From Paracoccaceae bacterium (lineage in GTDB: Bacteria > Pseudomonadota > Alphaproteobacteria > Rhodobacterales > Rhodobacteraceae), in assembly GCA_947504705.1 (NCBI GenBank), contig CANNIA010000006.1:1-64000 (forward strand): 64,000 nucleotides of DNA. The letters run 5' to 3'. The notes beneath the pieces are model-generated. The model ran no database searches, was not told the DNA's origin, and was given only the letters and a program-made list of their open reading frames with translations. A program made the translations under genes and the position numbers. Within the stretch, counting starts at the first letter, position 1, and each line of letters begins with the position of its first letter. Of the stretch, positions 16,729 through 24,732 are shown piece by piece.

Positions 16729-17083
16729 GCGCTATCTCCATTTGCCTGCGGTGTTTCCCGCAGAGATGATGCCGCGCCAGAGCTTTCGGTCTTCGTCCGG
16801 GTCCCCCCTGGTTGCCCAGAAAGCCCGCCGCAGGTGGCGCCTGCTTTTTTGATGGCCGCACCCTTTGCGATGACCCTGCGGAAGAAGGCAGGCAGGCAAA
16901 GGGAATCGGGTCCGATGGGCATTCACCCCGGACCGGGCGCGTATAGGATCAAGCGGGGGGTGGGTCAAGTCCCGACGGCTTGGGTGCTGGCCGTGCAGAA
17001 TTTGATCAAATTTCTTGACCGCTATTTGATCAAATCATAACATCAGGGATACATGCCCTGCCACCCAGACAAGGGACCTTGCC
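16729..17083. promoter_or_regulatory. 355-bp regulatory interval between rplS and the inverted GNAT gene
   Basis: The interval must hold the rplS promoter and leader (minus) and the GNAT promoter (plus). It contains an orphan plus-strand terminator-like element at 16830-16850 (GCAGG / CCTGC, 5-nt loop, then six T) and the operator-promoter region at 16999-17043. No gene is convincing inside it. The rplS side is G+C-rich and could fold as a ribosomal-protein leader. Confidence 0.45.
16999..17043 (+). promoter_or_regulatory. sigma70-type promoter with two TTTGATCAAA palindromic operators
   Basis: TTGACC at 17015-17020 and TAACAT at 17038-17043 are separated by 17 bp, an excellent housekeeping promoter. 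One 14-bp palindrome AATTTGATCAAATT (16999-17012) lies directly upstream of the -35 box, and a 12-bp copy ATTTGATCAAAT (17024-17035) fills the spacer. Their centres are 24 bp apart. A dimeric repressor bound at the second site would block polymerase. The regulator is not encoded next to it. Confidence 0.65.
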
Positions 17084-17611
17084 GTGACTGCCATTTCAAC
17101 CGCAATTCCCTCGCTTTCCCTGCGCCGCGCCGAGCCGTCCGACGCCGCACTTATCCTGGACTTCCTGAAGCGGCTCATGACCTTCCAGAAGCTTGCCGAT
17201 GAGGTCACCGCCACTGCAGCCCGTATCGCCGCCCTGATCCAAAATGGGAAGTCCGAGGCGGTTCTGGCGCTCATGAACGGCGAGGCGGTTGGCTGCATGG
17301 TCTTTAGCGCGACGGCTTCAGCCTATACCGGGCGGGCGGGGTTGTTTCTTGATGCATTCTTCGTTGATGACCGGATGCGCGGCCAAGGCGTGGGGCGCGC
17401 GATGATGGCCCATCTGGCGCGGCTTTCAATTGACCGCGATGGCGAGATGCTGGAATGGGGCTGTCTGGATTGGAACCAACCGGCAATCGCCTTCTACCGT
17501 GGGCTTGGTGCCTATACGCTTGACGAGATGCGGGTCTATCGGCTGGGTCCGGATCGGTTGGCAGAGCTTGCTGCCGGGGCCTCAGCGCTACTTCCGCCGC
17601 TTTTCCCATAG
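17084..17611 (+). CDS. GNAT-family N-acetyltransferase
   Basis: 175 residues from a GTG start preceded by AAGGGACC. The GNAT core is seen as [27 protein letters not shown], with the acetyl-CoA pyrophosphate loop RGQGVG, and then [17 protein letters not shown]. The combination of DAFFVDD and [11 protein letters not shown] resembles diamine/polyamine acetyltransferases, but the substrate is not certain. It is read opposite to the ribosomal operon around it, overlaps the trmD 3' end by 24 bp, and has its own two-operator promoter. Confidence 0.88.
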   Translation: MTAISTAIPSLSLRRAEPSDAALILDFLKRLMTFQKLADEVTATAARIAALIQNGKSEAVLALMNGEAVGCMVFSATASAYTGRAGLFLDAFFVDDRMRGQGVGRAMMAHLARLSIDRDGEMLEWGCLDWNQPAIAFYRGLGAYTLDEMRVYRLGPDRLAELAAGASALLPPLFP

Positions 17612-18382
17612 GTCAGGGCGGCGGTCACGGGTCAGGGCTTCAGATTGGGCCTTTCGCCATTTGGCAATCTCGGCATGGTTGCCCGATTGCAGGACAGTTG
17701 GGATCTCTTGCCCTTCCCACTCGGCCGGGCGGGTGTATTGCGGGTGCTCCAAAAGCCCGTCGGAAAAGCTTTCTTCCTCGGTCGAGGCGGCATTGCCCAA
17801 GACACCAGGGATCAGCCGAACGGTGGCATCTAGCAGTGCCTGCGCGGCAATCTCGCCCCCGGTCAGGACGAAATCGCCAAGGCTGATTTCTTCGATCTGA
17901 TGGTGGTCAAGCACGCGCTGGTCGACACCTTCGAACCGCCCGCAAAGAAGCGTCAGACCATCGCCTCCGGCCAGGCGGCGGGCAGTGGCCTGATCAAAGG
18001 GCTTTCCGCGTGGCGAAAGATAGACCACGGGCCAGCGGGTGCGGTCGACGGGGGTTCCGACCCGGGCATGGCGCAGGGCAGCGTCGACAACATCGGCGCG
18101 CAAGACCATCCCAGCTCCTCCGCCTGCGGGAGTGTCGTCGACATTGCGGTGCTTGCCGACCCCAAAGGTTCGCAGGTCGATCGGGTCAAGCCGCCAAAGC
18201 CCGAAGTCCAGCGCTTTGCCGGTCAGCGACAGGCCCAATGTGCCTGGAAACGCTTCGGGGAAAAGCGTGATGACCTTGGCGGTAAAGGCACCCTTAACCA
18301 CGCGTGGCTCTTCCAGAAGGTCGCGGGGTTTGAGGCTGGCCTGAATTGCAAGACGGCCGTGGCTTTTTGTCGGTTCGGTCAT
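17588..18382 (-). CDS. trmD: tRNA (guanine-37 N1)-methyltransferase
   Basis: SPOUT enzyme that methylates G37 of tRNAs reading CNN codons to prevent frameshifting. The 264-residue frame has the knot motif [16 protein letters not shown], the [18 protein letters not shown] loop and [16 protein letters not shown]. The true start may lie at the ATG or slightly downstream ([20 protein letters not shown] is the usual beginning), leaving about 30 extra residues here. It lies downstream of the membrane protein gene and rimM in the ribosomal block. Confidence 0.94.
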   Translation of the reverse strand: MTEPTKSHGRLAIQASLKPRDLLEEPRVVKGAFTAKVITLFPEAFPGTLGLSLTGKALDFGLWRLDPIDLRTFGVGKHRNVDDTPAGGGAGMVLRADVVDAALRHARVGTPVDRTRWPVVYLSPRGKPFDQATARRLAGGDGLTLLCGRFEGVDQRVLDHHQIEEISLGDFVLTGGEIAAQALLDATVRLIPGVLGNAASTEEESFSDGLLEHPQYTRPAEWEGQEIPTVLQSGNHAEIAKWRKAQSEALTRDRRPDLWEKRRK

Positions 18383-18426
18383 CTGCTTTTCCTAGCCGGA
18401 AACCGGCTGGCGTAAAAGGCTTGGGA

Positions 18427-19383
18427 TCAGGTGGCCACCAAAAGTTCGGGCGCAGCGGCTTCCTCGCCCTGACCTGCATTTGCACGCTCGATTGCTGCGG
18501 CAAGGGCAAGCAAACCATCCCGCAAATCCTTGCGCAGGTCGGAGGGAAGGTCCTGCTCGGCACCGCTGGAAAACCCGCCCTCGGCAACCTGGTGGATCTG
18601 TTGGGTCGAGGGAAAGTCGCCAACGCGATCCGGAAAGGCGGCAATCAAGGCCAGCGCACGAGGAAGGTAAAGGCGCAGAAGATCGGCATTCCGTCCGGCG
18701 ATTTCGAAAGCAGCCGCCATGGCACCGGTGACCTTGCCACCCGCCACGACTTCGGGTTCCGTCGCCCAGATCACCAGGGCGCGGCGCAGGGCTGCATGGC
18801 TGCGATTTGGGCGTTGCAGCGCTGCCGCTAGCGCGTTGAGTTGAAGGTGCGCGCCCTCCGGGGACATCACCATTTCGACCGCATCCGTGGTCAGGCTGTC
18901 GACCATGTCATCGGGAAGGTTGAGCAGTGGGACAACTGACGCCGCCGCCTGAGCCGCCGCGCGGGGCGCATGGGCGGCCTCGGCCTCGTCGTCAAGAAAG
19001 ACGCCAGCCATCGCTGCCTTGTTCGCATCCCAAACGGACCGACAGAGCGGGATTGCGACAAATGATATCGCAAGGGGAAAGAAAGGCCCAATGACGGGCG
19101 GAATCTCGGCCATCGCGCCAAGTCCGCGGCCAATCGCAAGAAGCACCGAGACAAGCAGTGTTTGCGACAAGATCTGTGCAAGAACCGCGCCCCAGGCCGA
19201 TGGTGCCAACCATTCAGCAGGGGTTGCAGGCCATTGCTCGGGTCGAAGCACGATCAGCCAAACGAGGAAAATCACCACAAAGGGTGCGATCACGCTGGGG
19301 CCAAGGCCCCCAATGCCTGCAAAGATCGGCCCGACATAAAGCAGGACCGCCAGGCTTTTGACCGCGCGCAGGCGGAAATTCAT
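18427..19383 (-). CDS. uncharacterised membrane protein between rimM and trmD
   Basis: 318 residues. The N-terminal third has three hydrophobic segments (about 10-50 as one or two helices, 68-88, and 95-112), followed by a cytoplasmic-looking, alanine- and leucine-rich region predicted helical, with no recognisable catalytic motif. No signal peptide is separate from the first helix. It is inserted between rimM and trmD in the same direction (42 bp after rimM, 44 bp before trmD), so it is probably co-transcribed with them. I do not recognise a family. Confidence 0.7.
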   Translation of the reverse strand: MNFRLRAVKSLAVLLYVGPIFAGIGGLGPSVIAPFVVIFLVWLIVLRPEQWPATPAEWLAPSAWGAVLAQILSQTLLVSVLLAIGRGLGAMAEIPPVIGPFFPLAISFVAIPLCRSVWDANKAAMAGVFLDDEAEAAHAPRAAAQAAASVVPLLNLPDDMVDSLTTDAVEMVMSPEGAHLQLNALAAALQRPNRSHAALRRALVIWATEPEVVAGGKVTGAMAAAFEIAGRNADLLRLYLPRALALIAAFPDRVGDFPSTQQIHQVAEGGFSSGAEQDLPSDLRKDLRDGLLALAAAIERANAGQGEEAAAPELLVAT

Positions 19384-19425
19384 GTCCGCTTCCTTCCCTT
19401 GGCAAAGGTCGGCCGGATGACTTGG

Positions 19426-19935
19426 CTAGTCATCTGACTCTTCGGGCATATTGACCACAATCCGCCCCGCTGCCAAGTCAACATTGGGGACGATTGCCAT
19501 GGTAAAGGGCAAAAGAAGCGGTGATTTATGACGTGATGAGGATATTTCCACAATGTCCCCGGCACCATGATTGTAGATCGCCAAGACTTTGCCGATCTGG
19601 ACACCGCCCGTATCAAAGGCGTCAAGACCGATCAGGTCGGCATGGTAGAATTCGTCATCGGGAAGCTTTGGCAGTTTTGCCCGTGGTACGAACAGGCTGG
19701 TGCCGCGCAGTGCATCGGCGGCTTCCTTGGTCGTGACCCCAGCGATCCGGGCACCAAGGCCCCCGGCTACGGGACGGGTCAGGGTGATCTTGAAGAGCTG
19801 TTTGCCGTCCTCGGAGGTCAGCGGTCCGTAGCTGCCGATATCGGCAGGTTCGGTGCAGAAGGATTTCAACCGCACTTCGCCGGTAACGCCAAAAGCCCCG
19901 GCAATGGCACCGACACAGATCATTTCCTGGGTCAT
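19426..19935 (-). CDS. rimM: 16S rRNA processing protein RimM
   Basis: 169 residues with the RimM N-terminal barrel (ICVGAIAGAFGVTGEVRLKSF, residues about 5-25) and a PRC-barrel (FYHADLIGLDAF, then GKVLAIYNHGAGDIVEI, ending LLLPFTMAIVPNVDLAAGRI). It binds uS19 during 30S maturation. It sits between rpsP and trmD in the normal order, with the membrane protein gene inserted after it. Confidence 0.95.
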   Translation of the reverse strand: MTQEMICVGAIAGAFGVTGEVRLKSFCTEPADIGSYGPLTSEDGKQLFKITLTRPVAGGLGARIAGVTTKEAADALRGTSLFVPRAKLPKLPDDEFYHADLIGLDAFDTGGVQIGKVLAIYNHGAGDIVEISSSRHKSPLLLPFTMAIVPNVDLAAGRIVVNMPEESDD

Positions 19936-20095
19936 GGCATGACTCCCGTGCAGAAACCGCGCGAATCCCAGGCTCCTCCGGCGTTCCGGCAGGTGTCAGC
20001 CTGCCGAAACGAAGCATATTGCAGGCCCGCCCAGAAGGCGGCCCCGCAAAGTGCCAGCGTTACACTGCGCCGAACAAGGCCCAGGCCGGGGAGCA

Positions 20096-20449
20096 TCACT
20101 CTTCGGCAGGAGCCGCGTTGCGGGCGGCTTTCTTGGCGGCGCGCTCGGCCATCGCCTTGCCCGGGGTGCCGGCTTTGGCGTTGTTGCGGGCGGATTTCGG
20201 ACGGGCTCCGGCAGCTTCAAGGAAACGTGCAACGCGATCAGTGGGTTGCGCGCCCTGAGCCAGCCAATGGTTCACGCGTTCCATGTTCATCACGACGCGG
20301 TTGGCGTCGTCCTTGGCCAGAAGCGGGTTGTAGGTGCCAAGTTTTTCCAGGAAGCGGCCGTCGCGCGGCATGCGCGCATCGGTTGCGACGATGGAATAGA
20401 ACGGGCGCTTCTTGGAACCACCGCGCGCAAGACGGATTTTCATAGCCAT
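20096..20449 (-). CDS. rpsP: 30S ribosomal protein bS16
   Basis: 117 residues. The conserved core [34 protein letters not shown] and [18 protein letters not shown] is complete. An extra alanine- and lysine-rich tail of about 30 residues ([20 protein letters not shown]) is usual in alphaproteobacteria. The frame starts MAMKIRL after a GGAGAAAACCC ribosome binding site. It is 42 bp downstream of the chorismate mutase gene. Confidence 0.96.
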   Translation of the reverse strand: MAMKIRLARGGSKKRPFYSIVATDARMPRDGRFLEKLGTYNPLLAKDDANRVVMNMERVNHWLAQGAQPTDRVARFLEAAGARPKSARNNAKAGTPGKAMAERAAKKAARNAAPAEE

Positions 20450-20491
20450 GGGTTTTCTCCTTTAGATGGCTGTTAACGGGGCAAGCCCCTG

Positions 20492-20785
20492 TTATTTCTG
20501 TAGTTTCTCGTGATGCCTGATGACTTCACCGATGATGAAGGTCAGGAATTTCTTGGCAAATTCCGGATCGAGATTTGCTTCTTCGGCCAACCGTTCCAGC
20601 CGTTCGATCTGGCGGGCTTCGCGGCTGGGGTCAGATGGGGGCAGGCCGTGTTCCGCCTTGAGGCGGCCAACGGACTGCGTGTGCTTGAAGCGTTCGGCCA
20701 GAGTGAAGACCAGAATCGCGTCAAGCCGGTCAATCGACTCGCGGTGGTCTTTCAGCACTTCTGCGGCGCGGGTTGCGGCGTCCAT
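20492..20785 (-). CDS. chorismate mutase, AroQ type
   Basis: 97 residues, all helical. The AroQ fold is recognised from HRESIDRLDAILVFTLAERFKHTQSVGRLKAEHGLPPSDPSREARQIERL, cited here as the span at residues 11-60, with the active-site Arg in the first helix, Lys in RLKAEHGL and Arg-Gln-Ile-Glu. It converts chorismate to prephenate for Phe and Tyr; pheA in this window encodes a dehydratase only, so this separate mutase supplies its substrate. The start at 20785 follows AAAAGGGGAAGTG. The upstream DNA holds three 11-bp tandem repeats. Confidence 0.9.
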   Translation of the reverse strand: MDAATRAAEVLKDHRESIDRLDAILVFTLAERFKHTQSVGRLKAEHGLPPSDPSREARQIERLERLAEEANLDPEFAKKFLTFIIGEVIRHHEKLQK

Positions 20786-20812
20786 CACTTCCCCTTTTCC
20801 GACGTCTTGCAG

Positions 20813-20845
20813 GTGTCTTCCATGTGTCTTCCATGCGTCTTCCAC
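20813..20845. repeat. three tandem 11-bp repeats
   Basis: GTGTCTTCCAT, GTGTCTTCCAT and GCGTCTTCCAC follow each other without gaps between the chorismate mutase start and the first GNAT gene stop. On the minus strand the units read ATGGAAGACAC. The frame of the mutase runs through them as an unlikely N-terminal extension. They look like slipped-strand duplications; a binding role is possible. Confidence 0.7.
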
Positions 20846-20894
20846 CGAGCCACGACAGCTCGCTGTGCGCTGAACGACTGTTCGAAAGTCTGCC

Positions 20895-21422
20895 TCATGC
20901 CAGCGCCTCCGGAACCGGATGGCGATAGACGTGGTCGTGACCCTTGTCGTCGTTCAGCGTCTTTTCCAGCACCGCGCCAAGGTGGAGGGCAAGCGTTTCG
21001 GACCGGGTGTTCGTCACGTCGATATAGCTGATCAAGGGCTGGCTTGAGATCCGGGCGTGATAGTCGGTGCGGGCGGCCAAAGCGGCCTCGGTCGCGTAGC
21101 CCTTACCTTCGAAACCATCGTAGAGGTGCCAGGCAAGCTCGGGTTCATCCCAGCCGTCGTGGTAAATGACGCCGACGCGGCCGATGAAGGCACCTGCACG
21201 CGTGTCGACCGAATAGAAACCATAGCCGCGCAGCGCCCAGTGGCCGATGTTGGACATGTGCCCACGCCAGACGCCTTGGCGATCTTTGCCCCCGCCCACA
21301 AAGCTGGACCTTGGGCTGTCGTTGAAGGCCAGCATTGCGGCGAAATCCGTCTCACGCGGTTCGCGCAGGATCAGGCGGTCGGTTTTCAAGATCGGGATGG
21401 GCAGTGGCATCGCGTAGGTCAT
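20895..21422 (-). CDS. RimJ/RimL-type GNAT acetyltransferase (fourth of the tandem set)
   Basis: 175 residues of the Acetyltransf_3 type: LKTDRLILREPRETDFAAML, SPRSSFVGGG, GYGFYSVDTRAGAFIGRVGV and LAWHLYDGFEGKGYATEAALAA. The EGKGYATEA segment is the acetyl-CoA loop. It overlaps the preceding GNAT gene by 4 bp (ATGA) and ends the coupled set behind ffh. RimJ/RimL relatives modify N-terminal residues of ribosomal proteins or small substrates such as amines and antibiotics. The substrate is unknown. Confidence 0.87.
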   Translation of the reverse strand: MTYAMPLPIPILKTDRLILREPRETDFAAMLAFNDSPRSSFVGGGKDRQGVWRGHMSNIGHWALRGYGFYSVDTRAGAFIGRVGVIYHDGWDEPELAWHLYDGFEGKGYATEAALAARTDYHARISSQPLISYIDVTNTRSETLALHLGAVLEKTLNDDKGHDHVYRHPVPEALA

Positions 21423-21922
21423 GCCGCACCCCGCAAATCATGCCTGATGACGACATCGCCGGGGTCGACGCCCGGAAGTGCGCTGTCGATCCTGCCGCCC
21501 AACCGCAGGCCAAGCGCCACGGATCGGATATTGTCGGGGTCGATGATGCTGGTGATATGCGGCCAGTCGAAGCTTGACTTGATCCAAGCCAGCGCCGCTT
21601 GCGCCGCCTCGAATGCGATACCCTTGCCCTCGGCTTCGGCCGTGACCATCCAGCCGAATTCCGGGCCGGGGAAATGGTCGGGGTGGTAGATCCCGACCTC
21701 GCCCATGAAGGCGCCGTCCATCTCGACCGTGAAGGCGCCGTAGCCGTGCAGGGACCACACAGCGACATCGCTTGCCCAGATGTACCAGGCGTCTTTGCGC
21801 GAAATCTCGCCTCCCTCCCATTCGGCGCGGGGACTGGCGCGGAAGGCGACGTGATGCTCGAAATCGGCAAGCCGGGGCATGCGAAGGGTCAGGCGGTCAG
21901 TGTAGAGAGTGGGGGCGATCAT
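21419..21922 (-). CDS. RimJ/RimL-type GNAT acetyltransferase (third of the tandem set)
   Basis: 167 residues from the ATG at 21922, preceded by GGAGGGCCGC. The same signatures recur: LYTDRLTLRMPRLADFEHHV, SPRAEWEGG, HGYGAFTVEMDGAFMGEVGI and FGWMVTAEAEGKGIAFEAAQAAL. It overlaps both neighbours by 4 bp. It is a clear paralogue of the other three genes, retaining the acetyl-CoA loop (EGKGIAFEA), so all appear active. Confidence 0.87.
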   Translation of the reverse strand: MIAPTLYTDRLTLRMPRLADFEHHVAFRASPRAEWEGGEISRKDAWYIWASDVAVWSLHGYGAFTVEMDGAFMGEVGIYHPDHFPGPEFGWMVTAEAEGKGIAFEAAQAALAWIKSSFDWPHITSIIDPDNIRSVALGLRLGGRIDSALPGVDPGDVVIRHDLRGAA

Positions 21923-22458
21923 GCGGCCCTCCGGTGGCGATAGGTCAGGGTGGGTTCGTCGCCATAGGGGTGTTTGGCGTCGGGGTCGACCACGGCGCCC
22001 AACCGTTCGCAAAGCCGGTGCGAGCGGTGGTTGTCCGGGTCAGTATAGCTGACAGCCGTGTCATAGCCCGAGGTGGCAAAGAACCAGTCCCGAGCGGCGG
22101 CGGCGGCTTCATAGGCCAGACCCTTGCCTTCGTTCTCGGCGTCCCAAAGGCTCCAGCCCAGTTCGGGCTCGGGGTGGGTGTCGGGGAAGAAGGGGCCGAT
22201 GCCGCCGATGCCGTCATCCGAGCCGTGGAAGGTAACCGTGAACAGGCTGAAGCCGTGTTTCTGCCATTGGTCGAGAAGACCCCGGGTTTCGGCGGTCAGG
22301 GTCTCCATCGTCCAGGGGCCACCCATCAGATGCGAGCGCTGCGACGACCAGAAGCGGTGGCTGGGTTCGATGTCGGAAAGCCTTGGCAAGCGCAGGCGCA
22401 GGCGCGCGGTCACAAGGACCGGAGCGCCGTTCGTATCCTGCAAAAGCCTAAAGGTCAT
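21919..22458 (-). CDS. RimJ/RimL-type GNAT acetyltransferase (second of the tandem set)
   Basis: 179 residues from the ATG at 22458. The signature blocks are VTARLRLRLPRLSDIEPSHR, SQRSHLMGGP, GFSLFTVTFHGSDDGIGGIG and LGWSLWDAENEGKGLAYEAA. It is the most diverged of the four in the SPR-GG block (SQRSHLMGG). It overlaps the first GNAT gene by 4 bp and the third by 4 bp. Confidence 0.87.
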   Translation of the reverse strand: MTFRLLQDTNGAPVLVTARLRLRLPRLSDIEPSHRFWSSQRSHLMGGPWTMETLTAETRGLLDQWQKHGFSLFTVTFHGSDDGIGGIGPFFPDTHPEPELGWSLWDAENEGKGLAYEAAAAARDWFFATSGYDTAVSYTDPDNHRSHRLCERLGAVVDPDAKHPYGDEPTLTYRHRRAA

Positions 22459-22994
22459 GCGGCACCCTTGGCAAAGCGGTAGACCGTACCTTCGGGCATC
22501 CATTTCGGCGCAAGGTCTGGGACGATCCGGCCACCAAGCCGGCGGGCGATGGCATGCGAGGCGGCGTTGTCGCGGTGAACCTCGGCGCGGGCAGAGGTCA
22601 GGCCGAGGGGGCCGAAAGCCCAGGCGTGCATCGCGGTGGCGGCTTCACTGGCAAGGCCCTTGCCTTCGGCCTTTTCGGTCCAGAGCGACCAGGTGAGTTC
22701 GACCTCGGCCCCATCTTCCCATTGCATCGGACCGAAATGGCCAATCGCTTGGCCAGTGGCACGGCCTTCGGCGATCAGGCGACCAAAGCCGCGCAGGATC
22801 CAGTGGCCGAAGAACGAGGCGAATTGCTCGGCAGCCTCGTGTTCTTTCTTGGTACCGCCGGTGAATACGGTGCGCGGCGAGGCGCGGTAGGCGCGAAACG
22901 CGGGCCAGTCGCTGGCTTGCGGCGCGCGCAGGACCAGCCGTTCTGTCTCCAGAACGGGCAATCCGGTCAGTGCGGGCCGCGTGACGTCGGTCAT
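22455..22994 (-). CDS. RimJ/RimL-type GNAT acetyltransferase (first of the tandem set)
   Basis: 179 residues. Signatures are LETERLVLRAPQASDWPAFR, SPRTVFTGGT, GFGRLIAEGRATGQAIGHFG and LTWSLWTEKAEGKGLASEAA. The ATG overlaps the ffh stop codon (ATGA), so the set is translationally coupled to the SRP GTPase gene. Four such genes in a row in one operon is unusual, and the shared blocks point to tandem duplication and divergence. Confidence 0.87.
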   Translation of the reverse strand: MTDVTRPALTGLPVLETERLVLRAPQASDWPAFRAYRASPRTVFTGGTKKEHEAAEQFASFFGHWILRGFGRLIAEGRATGQAIGHFGPMQWEDGAEVELTWSLWTEKAEGKGLASEAATAMHAWAFGPLGLTSARAEVHRDNAASHAIARRLGGRIVPDLAPKWMPEGTVYRFAKGAA

Positions 22995-24499
22995 TTCTTC
23001 TTCATCAGCCCCGAAAGGCCTGCGGGCAGAGTGAACCCGCGCGGCATGCCGCCAAGGCCGGGGGGCAGACCTGCGCCGCTGCCCATGCCTTGGCCCATGC
23101 TCTTGGCGGCTTCGGCGAGTTGTTCAGGGGACATCTTGGACGGGTCGGGCATGCCCCCCTTGCCCATCATCTGCTTGATCATGTTCTTGATCATGCCGCC
23201 CTTGCCGAACTTCTTCATCATGTCGGCCATCTGCTTGTGCTGTTTCAGCAGGCGGTTCAGGTCGGACACATCAAGCCCGGCACCCGAAGCGATGCGCTTT
23301 TTGCGGCTGGCTTGCAGCATGTCGGGGTTCGCGCGTTCCCGCTTGGTCATCGAGTTGATCAGCCCGATCTGGCGGGTGATCATCTTGTCGTTCATCCCGG
23401 CGGCTTCGGCTTGCGCCTGCATCTTGCCCATGCCCGGCATCATGCCCATCACGCTTGCCATGCCGCCCATCTTGAGCATCTGGTCAAGCTGCAGCTTCAG
23501 GTCGTTCATGTTGAACAGGCCCTTGGCAAAGCGCTTGGCCATGCGTTCGGCTTGTTCGGCCTCGAACGTCTCTTGCGCCTTTTCGACGAGGGCAACGATA
23601 TCACCCATGCCAAGGATGCGGCCCGCGACGCGCTGGGGATCGAAGGGCTCGATCGCGTCCATCTTTTCGCCAAGGCCGACAAAGCGGATCGGCTTGCCGG
23701 TGACCGCGCGCATGGACAGGGCAGCGCCGCCACGTCCGTCGCCGTCCATCCGGGTCAGGACGACGCCGGAGATGCCGACCTTGCCGTCGAATTCGGTGGC
23801 GACGTTGACGGCGTCCTGGCCGGTCAAGCCATCAACGACCAACAGGGTTTCGCGCGGTTGGGCTATATCACGGACCGACTGGATTTCGTCCATCAGGACT
23901 TCGTCGATGTGCAGACGGCCAGCGGTATCAAGGAAGACGACGTCATAGCCGCCAAGGTTGGCCTGGGTCTTGGCGCGCTTGGCGATCTGGACGGCGGTTT
24001 CGCCTTTGACGATGGGAAGCGAGTCGACGCCGATCTGTGCGCCAAGAATCGCCAGCTGCTCCATCGCCGCGGGGCGGTTGGTGTCGAGCGAGGCGAGAAG
24101 GACCTTCTTGCCGTTCCGTTCCTTCAGCCGTTTGGCCAGCTTGGCGGTGGTGGTGGTCTTGCCCGAGCCTTGCAGACCGACCATCAGGATCGTCGCGGGC
24201 GGGTTGTCGATTTTCAGCGCTTCGGGTTCTTCGTCACCGGCCAGAACGCGGATCAGCTCGTCATGGACGATCTTCACCACCATCTGACCGGGGGTGATCG
24301 ACTTGGTAACGGCGGCCCCGGTGGCCTTGTCGGTGACGCGCTTGATGAAATCGCGGGCGACGGGGAGCGAAACGTCAGCTTCCAGAAGGGCGGTGCGCAC
24401 TTCGCGGAGCGCGGTGACGACATCGGCCTCGGACAGGGCACCAGCCCGGGTCAGACGGTCAAAGACGCCACCAAGGCGTTCGGAAAGACTTTCGAACAT
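22991..24499 (-). CDS. ffh: signal recognition particle GTPase Ffh
   Basis: 502 residues. The N domain (1-90) and G domain hold G1 GLQGSGKTTTTAKLA (from residue 108), DTAGRLHIDE and TRMDGDGRGGAALS. The methionine-rich M domain (about 300-502) binds SRP RNA through SGxG-type RIASGAG and signal sequences through its Met-rich groove. It targets nascent inner-membrane proteins to FtsY. The partner RNA is encoded by ffs at 28441-28537. It is the promoter-proximal gene of the GNAT / chorismate mutase / ribosomal block. Confidence 0.97.
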   Translation of the reverse strand: MFESLSERLGGVFDRLTRAGALSEADVVTALREVRTALLEADVSLPVARDFIKRVTDKATGAAVTKSITPGQMVVKIVHDELIRVLAGDEEPEALKIDNPPATILMVGLQGSGKTTTTAKLAKRLKERNGKKVLLASLDTNRPAAMEQLAILGAQIGVDSLPIVKGETAVQIAKRAKTQANLGGYDVVFLDTAGRLHIDEVLMDEIQSVRDIAQPRETLLVVDGLTGQDAVNVATEFDGKVGISGVVLTRMDGDGRGGAALSMRAVTGKPIRFVGLGEKMDAIEPFDPQRVAGRILGMGDIVALVEKAQETFEAEQAERMAKRFAKGLFNMNDLKLQLDQMLKMGGMASVMGMMPGMGKMQAQAEAAGMNDKMITRQIGLINSMTKRERANPDMLQASRKKRIASGAGLDVSDLNRLLKQHKQMADMMKKFGKGGMIKNMIKQMMGKGGMPDPSKMSPEQLAEAAKSMGQGMGSGAGLPPGLGGMPRGFTLPAGLSGLMKKK

Positions 24500-24732
24500 C
24501 GCGTCACCTCATCGTGGATTTGCCCCGATATGGGGCGCCAAAGTCCTGCTGCCTACCCGGCCCAAACTGCGCAAAGCGGAATGGCACCCGTGGGCGCAAC
24601 GCGCTGACGGATGGCGATCCCGGGAAATGCCCAAGGGACCGGAAGCGACAAGCCTCCGGGGAATTGGGGGGCGGATACGCTGCGACGGGGCCTGAGTCAA
24701 GTCCCGGACTTGATCGAAGCAAGCTGGTGCGG

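Noticed and set aside
17000-17035. FNR/CRP-type site reading of the TTTGATCAAA repeats
   Set aside because: FNR needs TTGAT-N4-ATCAA; here the half-sites abut with no spacer, so the motif does not fit.
20462-20491. Short hairpin (GGGGC/GCCCC) between chorismate mutase and rpsP
   Set aside because: Four-to-five-bp stem without a U-run in a co-directional pair; likely a chance fold.
23090-24607. Plus-strand open frame of 505 codons
   Set aside because: Antisense of ffh, rich in His, Gly and Asp as is usual for shadow frames; no ribosome binding site.
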